A stretch of 64,000 nt of DNA from NCBI RefSeq assembly GCF_024763615.1, contig NC_077222.1, positions 16,988,001 through 17,052,000 on the forward strand, in the 5' to 3' direction. Under the pieces are notes generated by a model. It ran no database searches and was not told the origin of the DNA. It was given only the letters and a program-made list of their open reading frames with translations. How positions within the stretch are numbered: position 1 is the stretch's first letter; each line of letters begins with the position of its first letter. Below are positions 1 to 11,151 of this stretch, in pieces. Both the position numbers and the translations under genes were made by a program. This stretch comes from Phlebotomus papatasi. Taxonomy: Eukaryota; Arthropoda; Insecta; Diptera; Psychodidae.

Positions 1-459
1 TTCTGGAGCTTCCTCCTGGAAATCCCAGATCTTCAATGATATATCTGTTTTAATTTGGCATTTAAACTGTTGAAAATAGGGTATCATAATGATCTGTAAT
101 ATGTTCAAAGTGGTCAGTAAAAACGAGTAATTTGATCGGGAAAAATTTGAAATGATCAGCAAAAATATGGAATTTTGTAAGTTAAAACGGAAAATTTTGT
201 ATGCAAATAGTAAAATTTGGTCAGTAAAAAGTTAAGTTTGCTCAGTAAAAACTTCCAATCCATCAGTAGAAATATTCCAAATGATCAGTAAAAAATTGCA
301 AAGTGTTTAGCACTAAATTAAAAATAGTGGCCAGCAAAAGTTAAAATGTGTTGAGTAAAAATAAGAAGTGGTCAGTAAAAAACATAAGTTGGTAAACAAA
401 CACTTTATCCAGTTTTAAGCCTCGATCAGCCTATAGAGGTGCGATTATTGTATTTTATT
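1..459. repeat. Dispersed GTCAGTAAAA repeat block
   Basis: From about 105 to 400 there are roughly nine imperfect copies of a motif close to GGTCAGTAAAAA, spaced about 20 to 45 bases apart, for example near 112, 219, 240, 285 and 372. The same motif clusters at 22715-22800 and inside the small element at 41727-41970, so this is probably the body of a dispersed repeat and not a local expansion. Its right edge is lost in the assembly gap. No gene is visible. Confidence 0.55.
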
Positions 460-959
460 NNNNNNNNNNNNNNNNNNNNNNNNNNNNNNNNNNNNNNNNN
501 NNNNNNNNNNNNNNNNNNNNNNNNNNNNNNNNNNNNNNNNNNNNNNNNNNNNNNNNNNNNNNNNNNNNNNNNNNNNNNNNNNNNNNNNNNNNNNNNNNNN
601 NNNNNNNNNNNNNNNNNNNNNNNNNNNNNNNNNNNNNNNNNNNNNNNNNNNNNNNNNNNNNNNNNNNNNNNNNNNNNNNNNNNNNNNNNNNNNNNNNNNN
701 NNNNNNNNNNNNNNNNNNNNNNNNNNNNNNNNNNNNNNNNNNNNNNNNNNNNNNNNNNNNNNNNNNNNNNNNNNNNNNNNNNNNNNNNNNNNNNNNNNNN
801 NNNNNNNNNNNNNNNNNNNNNNNNNNNNNNNNNNNNNNNNNNNNNNNNNNNNNNNNNNNNNNNNNNNNNNNNNNNNNNNNNNNNNNNNNNNNNNNNNNNN
901 NNNNNNNNNNNNNNNNNNNNNNNNNNNNNNNNNNNNNNNNNNNNNNNNNNNNNNNNNNN
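460..959. other. Assembly gap (500 N)
   Basis: This is a run of exactly 500 N, typical of a fixed-length scaffold gap, so the true distance is unknown. Open frames that cross it are artefacts. Confidence 0.99.
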
Positions 960-1371
960 ATGGAAATTCGCTCAGTTGACAACTTATTGGCATGCAAGTA
1001 TCAGAAGAAAACTCAATGGATGGCGCTGTTCGCAACAGGAACAGTTTGGAAAACTGTTCCCAATTTTTATTTTTAAGCTTTTATGCGAAAAAGTTCAACC
1101 AAATTGAACTTTTTGTCATAAAAGCACCCTTTTTTCATATGGAGTTGAAAATTTTCTAACAAATTTCTTGAGACATTTTTCAATGGAAATGGCCCATTAA
1201 CGAAAAATTAAAGACATATTAATTGTCTTTATAAAGAAATTTATAATTTTTCTGAGTAAAAGTTTTCACAGCTATTGTAAGTCACGTCAAATTTCACCGA
1301 CCCAACTGGACTGGCATGACTTCATCGATTCATCGATTTTCCTACTATTCTGCGTCATTAATTGCATTTTA
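960..1371. other. AT-rich spacer, nothing recognised
   Basis: I see no coding signal and no terminal inverted repeats between the gap and the element that starts at 1372. Confidence 0.5.
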
Positions 1372-2259
1372 CCCCATAGCAAAAGAAAGCGGAATAGGAA
1401 TAACAAGCGAAAAAATCCTCGGAATTTTCCACTATTTGCCTTAAAAAATTCCATAGGAATTTTCCATAATAGGTTCCAAGGAAAATTTAATGGATTTATG
1501 CTGGATTTTTCATATAGAATACATCCATGGAAATGCTCGTGGAATTTATGTGGATTTTTCCACCAAAATAAAATGGAGAAAAAATGAAGCTGTCACATGC
1601 ACCTCGTGATTTTACTTCCGAATATTAAAGAAATAGCAAATATTACGAGGATTATAATATGTTTTACTAAATCAGCAATAACGAATTAACACTTTAAGCA
1701 ATAAAAAAATATTTTGTAAAAAAAAATAATTTTTTCGAAAATATTTATTAATTAACATAAAAACAGTATTATTTTAGGTTGGAGACCTATTTAATGTAAT
1801 CACTTCATTATTATCTACACGAAACGCAGTGTCGCATAATTAATTATATTATAATTGCCACATGAATCACTAGAAATGTTTGCGGAAGGTTTGGAAACAA
1901 ATTCTAAAAATTTTCGCAACACCATTTTATTTGTTTGACATTTCAGAAAACTAGTGGAAAAATCCATATAAAACACTATGGAAAGATAGTGGAAATTTCC
2001 ATATGTTTTTTCCAGCTTATCCCGCGGACGTTTCACGTGTGAGTTTCCATATAAATCTTCCGCGGAATACCGCGGAATTTAACGCTGGAATTCCAGCATG
2101 TCGTACTAGTAAATTCCATGGAGTACTATGATTTCCATGGAATTTCCGGCTTTAAATTCCATAGGAAAACTTAGTGGAATTTTAGCGTCAAATTCCAGCG
2201 AATTTAGCCATTTGGACGCAAGTTTTCCATTGGAATTTTTGCGGAATTTTGCTATGGGG
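1372..2259. mobile_element. Non-autonomous TA-flanked element rich in GGAATTTTCC palindromes
   Basis: The ends are inverted copies: CCCCATAGCAAAA at the left and TTTTGCTATGGGG at the right. Each end is bordered by TA (1370-1371 and 2260-2261), as expected for a TA target duplication. The roughly 888-base interior is dominated by variants of the palindromes TTCCATGGAA and GGAATTTTCC, mostly at both margins (1420-1560 and 2040-2250). No transposase-length frame exists, so this is a MITE-like passenger of a Tc1/mariner-type or other TA-targeting system. The superfamily is inferred only from the target site. Confidence 0.75.
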
Positions 2260-2783
2260 TATGTTCACTTCAGGGGTGAAATGATAACTGTCTAATTGTC
2301 CCATCGCTACTGTCGAGTGTCGATTATGGACAATCGAGATGATAACTTGCATTTTTTATCGCTAGTGTCGATAATTCTCGCCACTAATTTATCACCTCTG
2401 GGGCTGTCGATTTGTACTCTCAAAAAGTGAAATTTTTTGAAAGTTTAACGTTTTTCGGCAGTAAAAATCTTTTATTTTACTCCTTTAATTTACCTTTATT
2501 AATTGTTGTTAATGATAATATAAAATATAAATACTATTTATTCTGTGTCCATAATAAACCGCGCTATAGCATGGAAATAATATTAGCCAAATCGGATGCA
2601 AAATATTCTATATCTATTCAATTAATTATGTTCAAATACAAAAATATCTTCACAATACACGAACTGGGAAATGCTCATGAGAGGAAGCAGCTGTATGTGA
2701 TTGAAGTTGCATCGTTTGAGGGACTGTCCAGAAGTTGACTAAGAGTTTTTTTCGTGGATTCCTTGTGGTGAAATTGAACACCT

Positions 2784-2951
2784 CTAGCAGGAGCTCAAAA
2801 GCTCAAGAGCTATCGGAGGTGACCACACTTTTGTCTGCTTCCTTCGAATCTTCTGCTCCTCTTTTGTGAACTGTAAAACGCCAGAGGGCAATAGGAATCC
2901 ACGCATCGATGGAATGGAGGACGACGTATTATGAGAATTTCCTGGAATCAT
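2784..2951 (-). CDS. Second short frame in the same element, unknown
   Basis: A 55-residue minus-strand frame starts at the ATG at 2951 and stops at 2784-2786. It contains a charged stretch (FTKEEQKIRRKQTKVW) and has a coding-like composition. It lies in the frame that would follow the acceptor at 3008-3009 if the upstream exon ended one base into a codon, but an in-frame TAA about 19 bases upstream of the ATG interrupts that join. It is best read as a decayed or alternatively spliced part of the element's gene. No family is recognised. Confidence 0.25.
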   Translation of the reverse strand: MIPGNSHNTSSSIPSMRGFLLPSGVLQFTKEEQKIRRKQTKVWSPPIALELLSSC

Positions 2952-3073
2952 TTTTTCAGCATGTGTTCCTTAAGCAATTCCTTCAGAGTCAGTAACTATG
3001 TTGGAATCTAAAGAAAAGTAAAAAGATGTGCGTAAATAGATATAAATTATAAAGATGAACGTTTGTTACTTAC

Positions 3074-3189
3074 ACATCTTCCAGAAGCTTCAGAATTCTC
3101 TTAAGGCCGCAATTTACTAGTCCTCGTCCAAAATGAAATTTGCACTCTCTCAGGATCACAATTTTCTTAAAAACTTTTCTTTGGGTCAT
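3074..3189 (-). CDS. Putative first coding exon of the small gene inside the 2271-3360 element
   Basis: Reading the minus strand from the ATG at 3189 gives 38 codons of a strongly basic peptide (it begins MTQRKVFKK). It runs into a consensus donor, GT|GTAAGT, at 3074/3073. A plausible acceptor, TTTCTTTAG, lies at 3008-3009, but joining there in phase gives only FQHSY before a stop at 2989-2991. The product would therefore be about 44 residues or the gene is decayed. I do not recognise the family. A small basic DNA-binding protein of the transposon would fit, but that is a guess. Confidence 0.3.
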
Positions 3190-3360
3190 CTTTTTTTTTA
3201 TTAAAATCACTGAAATCACTAGGAAAACTTTGATTGCAAATCAAAACAAGTAACAAGTGAGGTTATGTTGCACTGCCCCAAAGTGTCACAATAACGAGTC
3301 GGCTCTTCTCGCAGTGTCGAATCGATACTAGCGAGAGCCAAAGTTATCATTTCACCTCAG

Positions 3361-3688
3361 ATATGTTACGAACAGTTCCCTTCTCTTTTCCATTATTATT
3401 TCGTATCTCAGTGAAAAATGAGCATAATTTGATGAGAGTTTCACAAAAATAACTGTAGAAACACGTGTTACTATGTATACATACAACGAAAATGCGGAGC
3501 TAGTGACATCTATCATAAAAATATCAAATCATTTGGTACAATCTTGTCGTGGACACGCTTTATTTTACAATCAACGCTATCAATTGATAGTGAAAATGCC
3601 TAATTATGTCTAATGAGAAAGGGATTGTTCTTTTTTTTAATTTCTCGGAGTGTTTGTCGTTTGTCATCCGGATATTGAAGAGATTAGA
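3361..3688. other. Spacer, nothing recognised
   Basis: Between the 2271-3360 element and the hAT-type MITE I see neither coding signal nor repeat structure. Confidence 0.4.
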
Positions 3689-3696
3689 TTAGTGTA

Positions 3697-3985
3697 CAGT
3701 GCCGCTGTCTCTCTATATGCACAGTTTGGGTACTTTTTTTGACAGTTCTCTCTCTGAATATGCACAACTTTTTTTTTGAAATTCCCAACGGTTTTTTTCT
3801 TTCTTTTAATAAATTATCATTTTTTTAAATATAATATGAGTCAGAAAAAATAAAATTAAGAAAATTAAAAACAAGAAAAATTAGTTACCAAGAAAATAAT
3901 TTTTTTTATTACTTTGTGAAAATGTAAACAAATTGATTTTGAATGCAACCGACACAAAAGCTGTGCATATAGAGAGACAGCACTG
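3697..3985. mobile_element. hAT-type MITE with 8-bp target duplication
   Basis: The left end CAGTGCCGCTGTCTCTCTAT and the inverted right end CAGTG-CTGTCTCTCTATATG match except for a three-base indel, and both continue through GCACAG. The CAGTG start is typical of hAT elements. The 8-bp flanks TTAGTGTA (3689-3696) and TTAATGTA (3986-3993) match at 7 of 8 positions, also as expected for hAT. The 289-base interior has no coding capacity. A third, diverged copy of the end motif lies near 3740-3765. Confidence 0.85.
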
Positions 3986-4211
3986 TTAATGTAAATCTGC
4001 AAACTTGCCTCATATTGCCCTATATTCCCTTACAATTTAACTGCTTTATCGACTAAAAAAGCTCCCAGTCAAAAATATTCAACCGAGTAGACTAGAAAGC
4101 TTTCAGTAAAACCTCTCTGTCTTAAGATTGAGTTTTCAGACGTTTCAGACCGACTTATTATTCAATTATTTTTATATTTGACGTCTTAACTTTTACAATA
4201 ATAAAAAAATG

Positions 4212-4333
4212 TCAGTATCTCTGATGTTCATCTTCATTTGCGGCTGCTGGTGTGATTTGAGGGTAGTCATGAGTGGGTGGTGCATGATCATCGTGATGAA
4301 TTGGCGGCGTTGGCGTTATTTCAGCGCCATCAG
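4212..4333 (-). CDS. Terminal coding exon of an unidentified minus-strand gene
   Basis: On the minus strand a strong acceptor (polypyrimidine tract ending TTTTTCTAG at 4334-4335) opens a 122-base exon. Two bases complete a split codon, 39 codons follow, and TGA stands at 4212-4214. The peptide is Pro/His/Asp-rich (HHDDHAPPTHDYPQI) and ends NEDEHQRY. GC content is clearly above the flanks, which supports coding. The composition suggests a flexible cytoplasmic or secreted C-terminus, but I do not recognise the protein. Earlier exons should lie at higher coordinates on the minus strand, and none could be identified up to 9 kb. They may be distant, with locus 2 lying inside one of its introns. 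The next TTTATT on the plus strand (a minus-strand AATAAA near 3905-3910) falls inside the adjacent hAT MITE. Confidence 0.65.
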
Positions 4334-4339
4334 CTAGAA

Positions 4340-6800
4340 AAAGAAAATTTATTCAATTAATAAATTGATTTTCCAGTGAAATTTTCTCGCTGAAATCCCT
4401 ATAGAAGCAGATAAGCAGCATTTCGCTCATTTATATTCGATTTATCTTTAGTCGATAAGAAAAATTATCCTTATCGTTTATGATAGATAGTGTAATCGGC
4501 AGAATTTACAATAGATATTCACATGGAATTCAAAGTATTCATAAACAATTTGTTGAATAATTAACATTCCTGTATGATTCATTCGATTTATATCACTTAA
4601 TCACATTTGTTCTTAAATGATTCACTATCTTCTTATTCATTTCTTCAAGAACAAGTAAATGTGTAAAAGTCACTGGTATAGATAAAAGAGATAAAACCGA
4701 AATTAGTCAATTTATAAGCCAATAATCGCCTGTATTCTTGTGTAAAATCACTTTAGATTAAAACACTTAACCGAATGCAATAAAAAAAACTTAAACGATC
4801 ATTAAAGAACTTAAAATGCAAAACTCCTTACAAGTGCTACAGCAGCATCCCATTCTGAAGATATAATTCCTAAATGACTTTTTTTTCTTGAGATCCTCAA
4901 AGTACGATCAATAGAAATGAACTGATTTCCAGCAAGAACTGAGCCCAAAGAGCTCTCGAAAAAAAGTGAGTAAGAAGACAGCCCGAAGGTGATAAGAATA
5001 AATCGTTGTTATCTGATTAGTGGGATCGTGGAATGATTTGATAGACGTAGAACATGAATTGGCATGGGGCGTAGTCTCAGGGTGAGATGAGGTGAAAGAA
5101 AAATTCCCCCTGTGATTAGATAACAACTCTTTAGGCAATGACACAATCCAATTCAAAAGAAAATTTTCCAATTTTCTTTCTTACTCAATCGAGCGCAGAT
5201 TTTTTTTTGCTCAATCCGAGAGAAGAAAAAAAAATCTTATCAGAGGGTTTCTAAGTGCACAAGTTTTTGCTGATGGAACTCCAGGGTGAGGAGAACACAA
5301 TCAATTTGTGTTGTGTGTTTCTTCGACTTGTTTCTCGAGGAAGTACAAAAAAGCCTCAAACTGATAAGATCTTTAGCAAAGAAAAATGGTCTGCATAAAT
5401 TCCTGACCTTCCAGAAATGGGTGTCTCTGAAATTTTCACTCTAACAATTAGGCTTCTGGATCATTTGAAAATTTCTATGAATTTTTCAGGAATGTAAAAG
5501 TAAATCTGTAAATAATTTTCTTAAAAAAAAATGAATAAAAATTTTGGGGGAGTGGGGCATAGCTTTAAAATTGGGCTTTTTACAGCTTTTCCCTCGAAGG
5601 CGTTTCTGGACGATCTAGGATCAGCAGATACTTCCAACATGGGATGTACGACTTTGCAGCATGATTACATTGTAAAAAAATATATCCCGACACGATTAAT
5701 AATAATCATAATAATAAATCATACTAAGGATCAGTTTCATCTAAAGGTACCCAAGGTATGAAATACCTTTTTACAAATCTTAGCCACATGATTAATCGGA
5801 TCAAGTCAGGGTTTCATTAAAGATGATCCTCAAGTTCTTGACCCTAGAAGTGAAAGGGATAAAATCTCAGTTCTTAGAAACAGAGGATCAGAATCGGGAT
5901 TTCTCCATCTTGCATAACGCTTGAGATTTAGTAGGATTCAGTACGAGGATTCTGAACGAACTGAAAGATATTGAAAAGATCCTTATTATTGGCTTCGAAG
6001 GTATGAAGGGAACGGAATACATCCCTGGAACAATCACGTGGGAGATCATTTATAAAAAATGAGAATAAAATTTGAAACCCTGTGGAACTCCAAATTATTT
6101 GATTAAACTCGTTTTTCACAATAACAATGCATCATAGGTTATGGCCATCAAAAAAAAAAAAAAACAAAAACAAAAAGTAAAACAATTGTAAATAAGAAGC
6201 TAAGACTTTTCAAAAACAATTTATATCTTCACCTCTTCATTTGCATTTAAATTCTCCATATGTTCCTAATAAAATCTAAAATATCCTGTAAGTTCACGAA
6301 AAGTACAGGGAAGAAAAATGTGCTAAATGGCTTTATGCATACAGAAAATTTGCATTATACCTCCTGGAGATTTCTTGGGAATAAGTTACAGAAACGCTGA
6401 AAAATATGCAAAATATATTTGGCGCCCAATTCTCGGGCTATTTTCAACTCAAACAGTTCATATCAAGTTAATGTCAAATTTAACGCCTCAAAAAAATTGC
6501 ATACATTAGAAGTTTTTCAAAAACGATTTCACAAATTAGCTCCTAGTGGTATAGGCTAAGATGCACAGGTATGTTTGCATAATCTCATTTATGCATAATC
6601 CCGGGATCCATTGTATTGCGTGAGTCCGCACTTCTCCTTTAGGGAAACATTGTTTTCGAAAAAAAGAACTAGGATTGCTGTAAGTCGTATCGCTAAAAAA
6701 GAACCACGCTATACAGAAATTTTGAATAATAAGTTCAAGGAGTTCAAAACAAATTATTCTTATAAATAATTATAACTTTTCTTTGTGGAACTTTTTTTTG
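4340..6800. other. Presumed intron or intergenic DNA, nothing recognised
   Basis: This stretch lies upstream of the minus-strand terminal exon, so part of it should be its last intron. Only short frames occur (up to 87 codons at 4908-5171), without splice context or recognisable protein. I found no inverted repeats with target duplications. Confidence 0.45.
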
Positions 6801-6804
6801 ATAA

Positions 6805-7310
6805 TAGAACATCTTCAGGTCTATGATCTTCAGTGATTCTAATTCTTCTTCCGAGTAGAACATTTCCGTAAAGGAGACATTCTTTCCATACAGAAGTAGA
6901 GTTTGATAAAGAGAAAAGCTATTCGAAAATCTATTTGAAAAGCCAAAAAAGAGACTTTCTTATTTCTTGATACTTTCGCAAGGTGGCTGAAGTACATCCA
7001 GTTCGAATTTCGAAGTGATCGTCAAAATGTGTCCGTCTTCACATTTTTGCGTGGAAAAAACAGAGCATCGATCCTTACTGTTCTTGTCCCAATTTAATCG
7101 CTCCATAATCACTGAGCAATTCTTTTGCCAGCTTTTTAGTGTGATATTTAATAAATCTTCCCCATCTTGTTCGAAAATTTAGTATGAAAATTCGAAATTG
7201 ATTTGAATTCTTCGAAGATCATCGACTTTTTGTGCAAATAGAGCTCCATTTACCTTTTATCCAAGACACTATTGGAGAATCAGAATCTATACTTCTGTTT
7301 GGGCTCATTA
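6805..7310. repeat. Dispersed repeat, inverted copy of 63060-63470
   Basis: Read in reverse complement, this segment matches 63060-63470 over several blocks. Shared motifs include the AAGGTGGCTGAAGTACATCC region at 6980, the AGCTTTTTAGTGTGA region at 7130 and the CACTATTGGAGAATC region at 7267. It is AT-rich with many TTCGAA motifs and no long frame, so it is probably a fragment of a non-autonomous transposon. Its ends were not defined. Confidence 0.6.
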
Positions 7311-7330
7311 CATTACGCGAAATCTTTTTT

Positions 7331-7833
7331 ATGAACTCTAAAGAGATGGGTTAGAAGAAAAATCTGGAAAATTACAGAGAAAATGAAGAGATACGCATAT
7401 GGTTTATTAAGATGTTCCTTAACTCTTTCTCTACAAAATGTTCTTTGGCACTAATAAATTATAACAATCTGCAGAGCAAAAGAAAACAAGTTTTATAGTA
7501 AAATCTTGGATTTCTTGAAAATATCTTGAGATGGGTATATCATAAACTTGATGCGATGGACTTATAAGTTCCTTCGAGAGATAATTTTAAGAGGCATCAA
7601 TAACTCTGAAAATACCAAAAGTTTCTCATCAAACGAAAAAAGTTTTCAGTAAGAAAAGGCGATAGTCTGCAAAGTTAAAGGTGATATTTAAAAATATGTA
7701 TTTAAAGTTTTAGTCGCAAATTGATTTTAAGCCGAGTTTGAGTTTTCATAAGGACAGAGATTTCCAAGAGACCGAGAGTCTTTTTAGCTTGGGTCTAGGC
7801 GAATCTTAAATCATATACCACAAAGTAAGTTTA
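7331..7833. other. Spacer, nothing recognised
   Basis: I see no coding signal and no repeat structure between the dispersed repeat and the foldback element. Confidence 0.4.
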
Positions 7834-8329
7834 CACAGAAAAAATTTTTTTGGAAAAATGTTCGTAAATGTTTGTGAATTCCTATGGGGGAGTTACGAAA
7901 TGCTCGTGAATTGTATAACCCACAAACAAGTTCGTAAAAGTTTGTACTTTTTTCACAAACATTGTTCATAACATGATCACTTGACGAGCACTTTTTATAC
8001 TTTTACAAACATTTGTTCGTAAATGTTTGTAAGCACATAAAAAATGTTCGTAAAATTTAGTCATTTGTTCATAATTGTTCGTAAAATATTCGTCAGATAA
8101 ACAAAAATTTACGAACATTTTTTTGTGTGGTTACGAACATTTACGAATGAATGTTTGTAAAAGTACAAAAAATGCTCGTCAAGTGATCATGTTACGAACA
8201 AAGTTTGTGAAAAAAGTACAAACTTTTACGAACTTGTTTTTGGGTTTTTACGATTTACGAGCATTTCGTAACTCTCCCATAGGAATTCACAAATATTTAC
8301 GAACATTTTTACAAAATATTTTTTCTGTG
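7834..8329. mobile_element. Foldback (hairpin) MITE, intact copy
   Basis: Almost the whole 496 bases is one inverted repeat. The left arm with GTTCGTAAATGTTTGTGAAT, the CCTATGGGGGAGTTACGAAA block and TGATCACTTGACGAGCA is repeated in reverse order to the right end. The termini are CACAGAAAAAAT and its inverse, flanked by TA (7832-7833 and 8330-8331). A second copy, at 49316-50205, is split by another element. The RNA would form a long hairpin. Short frames inside it are by-products of the repeat. Confidence 0.88.
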
Positions 8330-8331
8330 TA

Positions 8332-9118
8332 GTCCAAAGTGGCTGAATGATTGGCGTGATACATATTGATAGCGGTGTCTTCGGTGGCTAATGGATTTAA
8401 AATCACTTCTCAAAGGAGAACATTTTTTCAATCTTTCCCAGAGCTTTTGGTACTTGATATGGATCGTTTTCAGTGACTACAAGGATTTATAAATTTATTT
8501 AGAAATTACATTTCAATAAAAGATGCTTTTCTTTGGACAAACATTGATTAGTTGAGTAAGCAGAAGTTTGAATTGTCTTTTTTTGGTTTTGTTAATGCGA
8601 AGATTTCATTGATACAATCTTTTATTTTTTTCAACATGTCTATTTTTTAATAAGAATAATTTGAAGTTTTATTTTGGATAATACTAATTTGTTTTTTTTA
8701 AATGAAACTGTTAAAAAACACAGTTGAGGTGATAATTTTGAAAATATCAAAATTTTGCAATTTTGGAAAATTTCAAAATTTCAGTATGAAATGCAATGCC
8801 TCTCCTTAATCATGAGATTGCAGTTTGTAAAAAAGAATTGAGGAAGTAACTTTTTTGTCACTGAAGCGTAAAAATGTCCCTTTTTTATTATATACGATTT
8901 TTTCCCAATAAAAACAAAGAATAAATAAAATTGGAGATCGTTGTTGTAATCTAAACCACGAGGATTCCATATGACAGAAATTGAGGGTGCCAGGGAAGTG
9001 ATAAGTAATTAGGAGAGACGCCGATCCATTTTCGAAGGGGATTACAAAACTCATAAAGATCATTGATGTGTGCGAGTGCACTTTATGCTTCTATGACCTT
9101 ACCCAATGACTTTTCCTG
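8332..9118. other. Upstream region of the membrane-protein gene, no element recognised
   Basis: No inverted-repeat element or exon is visible. The 91-codon minus-strand frame at 8806-9081 has no splice context or known similarity. The stretch immediately upstream of 9411 should contain the promoter of the gene that starts there. Confidence 0.4.
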
Positions 9119-9410
9119 GTGTTCGTGGTCTCTCTGGAAGGCAAAAGGGACTTTTTGGCAACTTCTTTGCCTCATTTTATAGTCAGCTGGGCTCAGTTTT
9201 GTGCTACATTTCGATCCCTTCAGACATGCAGGGTGACTCCAGCAGACCAAAAAGCATTGTTTGGTTCATTCTATCTCTGTGAATTGTTTTGTGCATTTTG
9301 TGAATTTATTTGTGAGAAAAAGGACTTCTAAGAATTTATTGAACAAAGTGCAGTTCACTGATCGCGAATTTGTTCAATTTATTGAAAAGTGTTTTCAGCA
9401 ATTGTGGAAA
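9119..9410 (+). promoter_or_regulatory. Probable promoter and 5' UTR of the membrane-protein gene
   Basis: This 290-base block directly precedes the exon 1 ATG and is richer in GC than its flanks. It holds an initiator-like TCAGTT at 9193-9198 and a TATA-like TTTTATAG near 9177, but their spacing (about 17 bases) is too short for a standard pair. The transcription start is therefore not fixed. Confidence 0.3.
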
Positions 9411-9462
9411 ATGGCCTTTTCGCAGAATTTCTCAGTTTTGGCAATTATATTAATTTATTTTG
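9411..9462 (+). CDS. Acidic type I membrane protein, exon 1 (signal peptide)
   Basis: The ATG at 9411 opens 17 codons plus one base, ending at a consensus donor G|GTAAGTAG (9462/9463). The peptide MAFSQNFSVLAIILIYF has the short polar start and hydrophobic core of a secretory signal. The single overhanging G joins the first two bases of the exon at 13832 to make a Val codon, so the frame is kept. The start was chosen because it is the first ATG of the frame that gives a signal peptide and because it is followed directly by a perfect donor. Confidence 0.75.
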
Positions 9463-10961
9463 GTAAGTAGCTATGTTATTATTACATTCTTGTTGTTCTT
9501 TTTGGTAATGTTTTTGAAAATGGTGAAGATGCGCTTGTGGTTTCCCAAATCTTCTGTTTATGTCTCGATAAATTGTTTATTTAGTTGGGAATGAGGGTGG
9601 CAATCATTCTTCCCTAAAAGCATTCATTTATGGAAAGTTTTTTGGTAACATCTGTAAGCACTAAAAATTTTCGATAATTAGAAGTCCCTTAAAAAATAGG
9701 AGAGCGATTTATCATTAAATTAAATTGAATTAGTGAACTTTAAAATTACGAAATTTTGCAGAATTTTATATATAATGTATTTTTAATAAAATTTAATTAT
9801 GGTTCAATTTATTTAATAATTATATTAAATAACAATCATATTTTATCATTCTCGATTTTCTTTAATGAAATAAAATGCGTGACTTAGGCTCTTACTCTGA
9901 TTTGCAAAATAAAATTTTCTGAATGAAAAAGCGTTTGGAAATTTTCCTTTACTTTCATTTTCAACATTATAAAATTCATTGTTGTTTTATACCTTATTTC
10001 ACGTAAATAATAAGAGTTTAGGCTTTATCACAGCTCTTATTATTTAAAATAATCGTAATATTAATAGATGATTATTATAAAAAGAAAAAAAATCTACTAA
10101 GGGGGGCGTTTTTAAATACTCGTCTTAATCCTTACTGAATTTAAGTCCTTCGTTAAATTATTACAAATACCATTCATTCTTATAGTGTAATTGTCTTATA
10201 AAAGAATTTGTCAACCAGTATTTAAATCAAGAAAGAAAATGAAGGAAAATATTGACAAAATCTGCGCAATGTCAAACTTTCCATGTTATACATCGTGCAC
10301 ACATTTTACAAAACTTTCTATCAAGAAAGAAAAGAGCAAAAAAATTAAAATTTTGTGTAAATACATTTTTTCCTCAGAGCACTGTGAGTTGAGTCCGAGA
10401 TCAATTTAGGAATTGGCTTCAAATGGCTCCATATAAAAAAAATAACTTGCCACATGCTTGGTTTTTAATGAATTTTACCCATCACAATATTATATTTTAA
10501 TGCTTCAAATTTCCCGAAGAAAATGATGGGCCGAAGCCATTAAGAACGTAGAAAAAATTGACTTGTCCGAAGCTTGAGTCGGCCGAATGTAGCGCGCTTT
10601 CCCCTAAAATTTACAATTACTATCCTAATTTTGTACATGATAAGCTCTCTAGAGGAATTGGAAGTTGCGGTGAAACTTTCCAAAAATTCAGAAAGTAGCT
10701 CTAATATACGTAAAATAACTAAATCGAAATAGAAATGTTCTAAATAGTAATTAAAAAATACTACAATTCTTGGGAACACTAACTTTATGCAACCCATGCA
10801 ACCAAACCAGAGTCGCTATTACTAAAAAATTGATTTTCGTAATCATTTCGTAATCGTGCATTGCGAAATCCGTATTTCCGTTTCAACGGAATTTTAATAT
10901 GTTGTAGCCGAGTCTGAGACCTTTCCGATGATTTCACGATTAATATATCATAGTAATGATA

Positions 10962-11151
10962 GGGGAAAGTACTCTCCCTTCGAACGTCCATGCCTTCGAA
11001 TAATGTGAATTTTCTTTTAGTTTTCCTAAGAGACTTACACATTTTTATTAAATAATTGTTGGCTTATCATCAACTGTTGATAATTCCGACCCGCATTCCG
11101 AAGGCGGGTTCATTCGAAGGCATGAACGTTCGAAGGGACAGCACTTTCCCC
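10962..11151. mobile_element. TA-flanked MITE, GGGGAAAGT-CTTCGAACG ends
   Basis: The left end GGGGAAAGTACTCTCCCTTC and the right end (inverse GGGGAAAGTGCTGTCCCTTC) match almost perfectly and continue through GAACG. TA borders both sides (10960-10961 and 11152-11153). The element is 190 bases long and lacks coding capacity. A related half copy ends at 12219, and a distant relative with the GGAAAGTGCC end lies at 25352-25540. Confidence 0.82.

Larger units (their letters stand above)
2271..3360. mobile_element. 1.1 kb inverted-repeat element with small ORF remnants
   Basis: The left end (CAGGGGTGAAATGATAACT) and the inverted right end (CTGAGGTGAAATGATAACT) match at 17 of 19 positions. Both are followed by a second shared motif, CGCTAGT(A/G)TCGAT, so the terminal repeat has a compound structure. 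I could not define a convincing target duplication. The minus strand carries a start codon followed by 38 codons with a good splice donor, and a separate 55-codon frame further on. The element sits 12 bases beyond the 1372-2259 element. Confidence 0.65.

Noticed and set aside
439..1107. Open frames spanning the N gap
   Set aside because: They consist almost wholly of unknown residues and exist only because N codons are not read as stops.
8075..8332. 85-codon frame in the foldback element
   Set aside because: It is produced by the hairpin repeat and is not preserved in the second copy.
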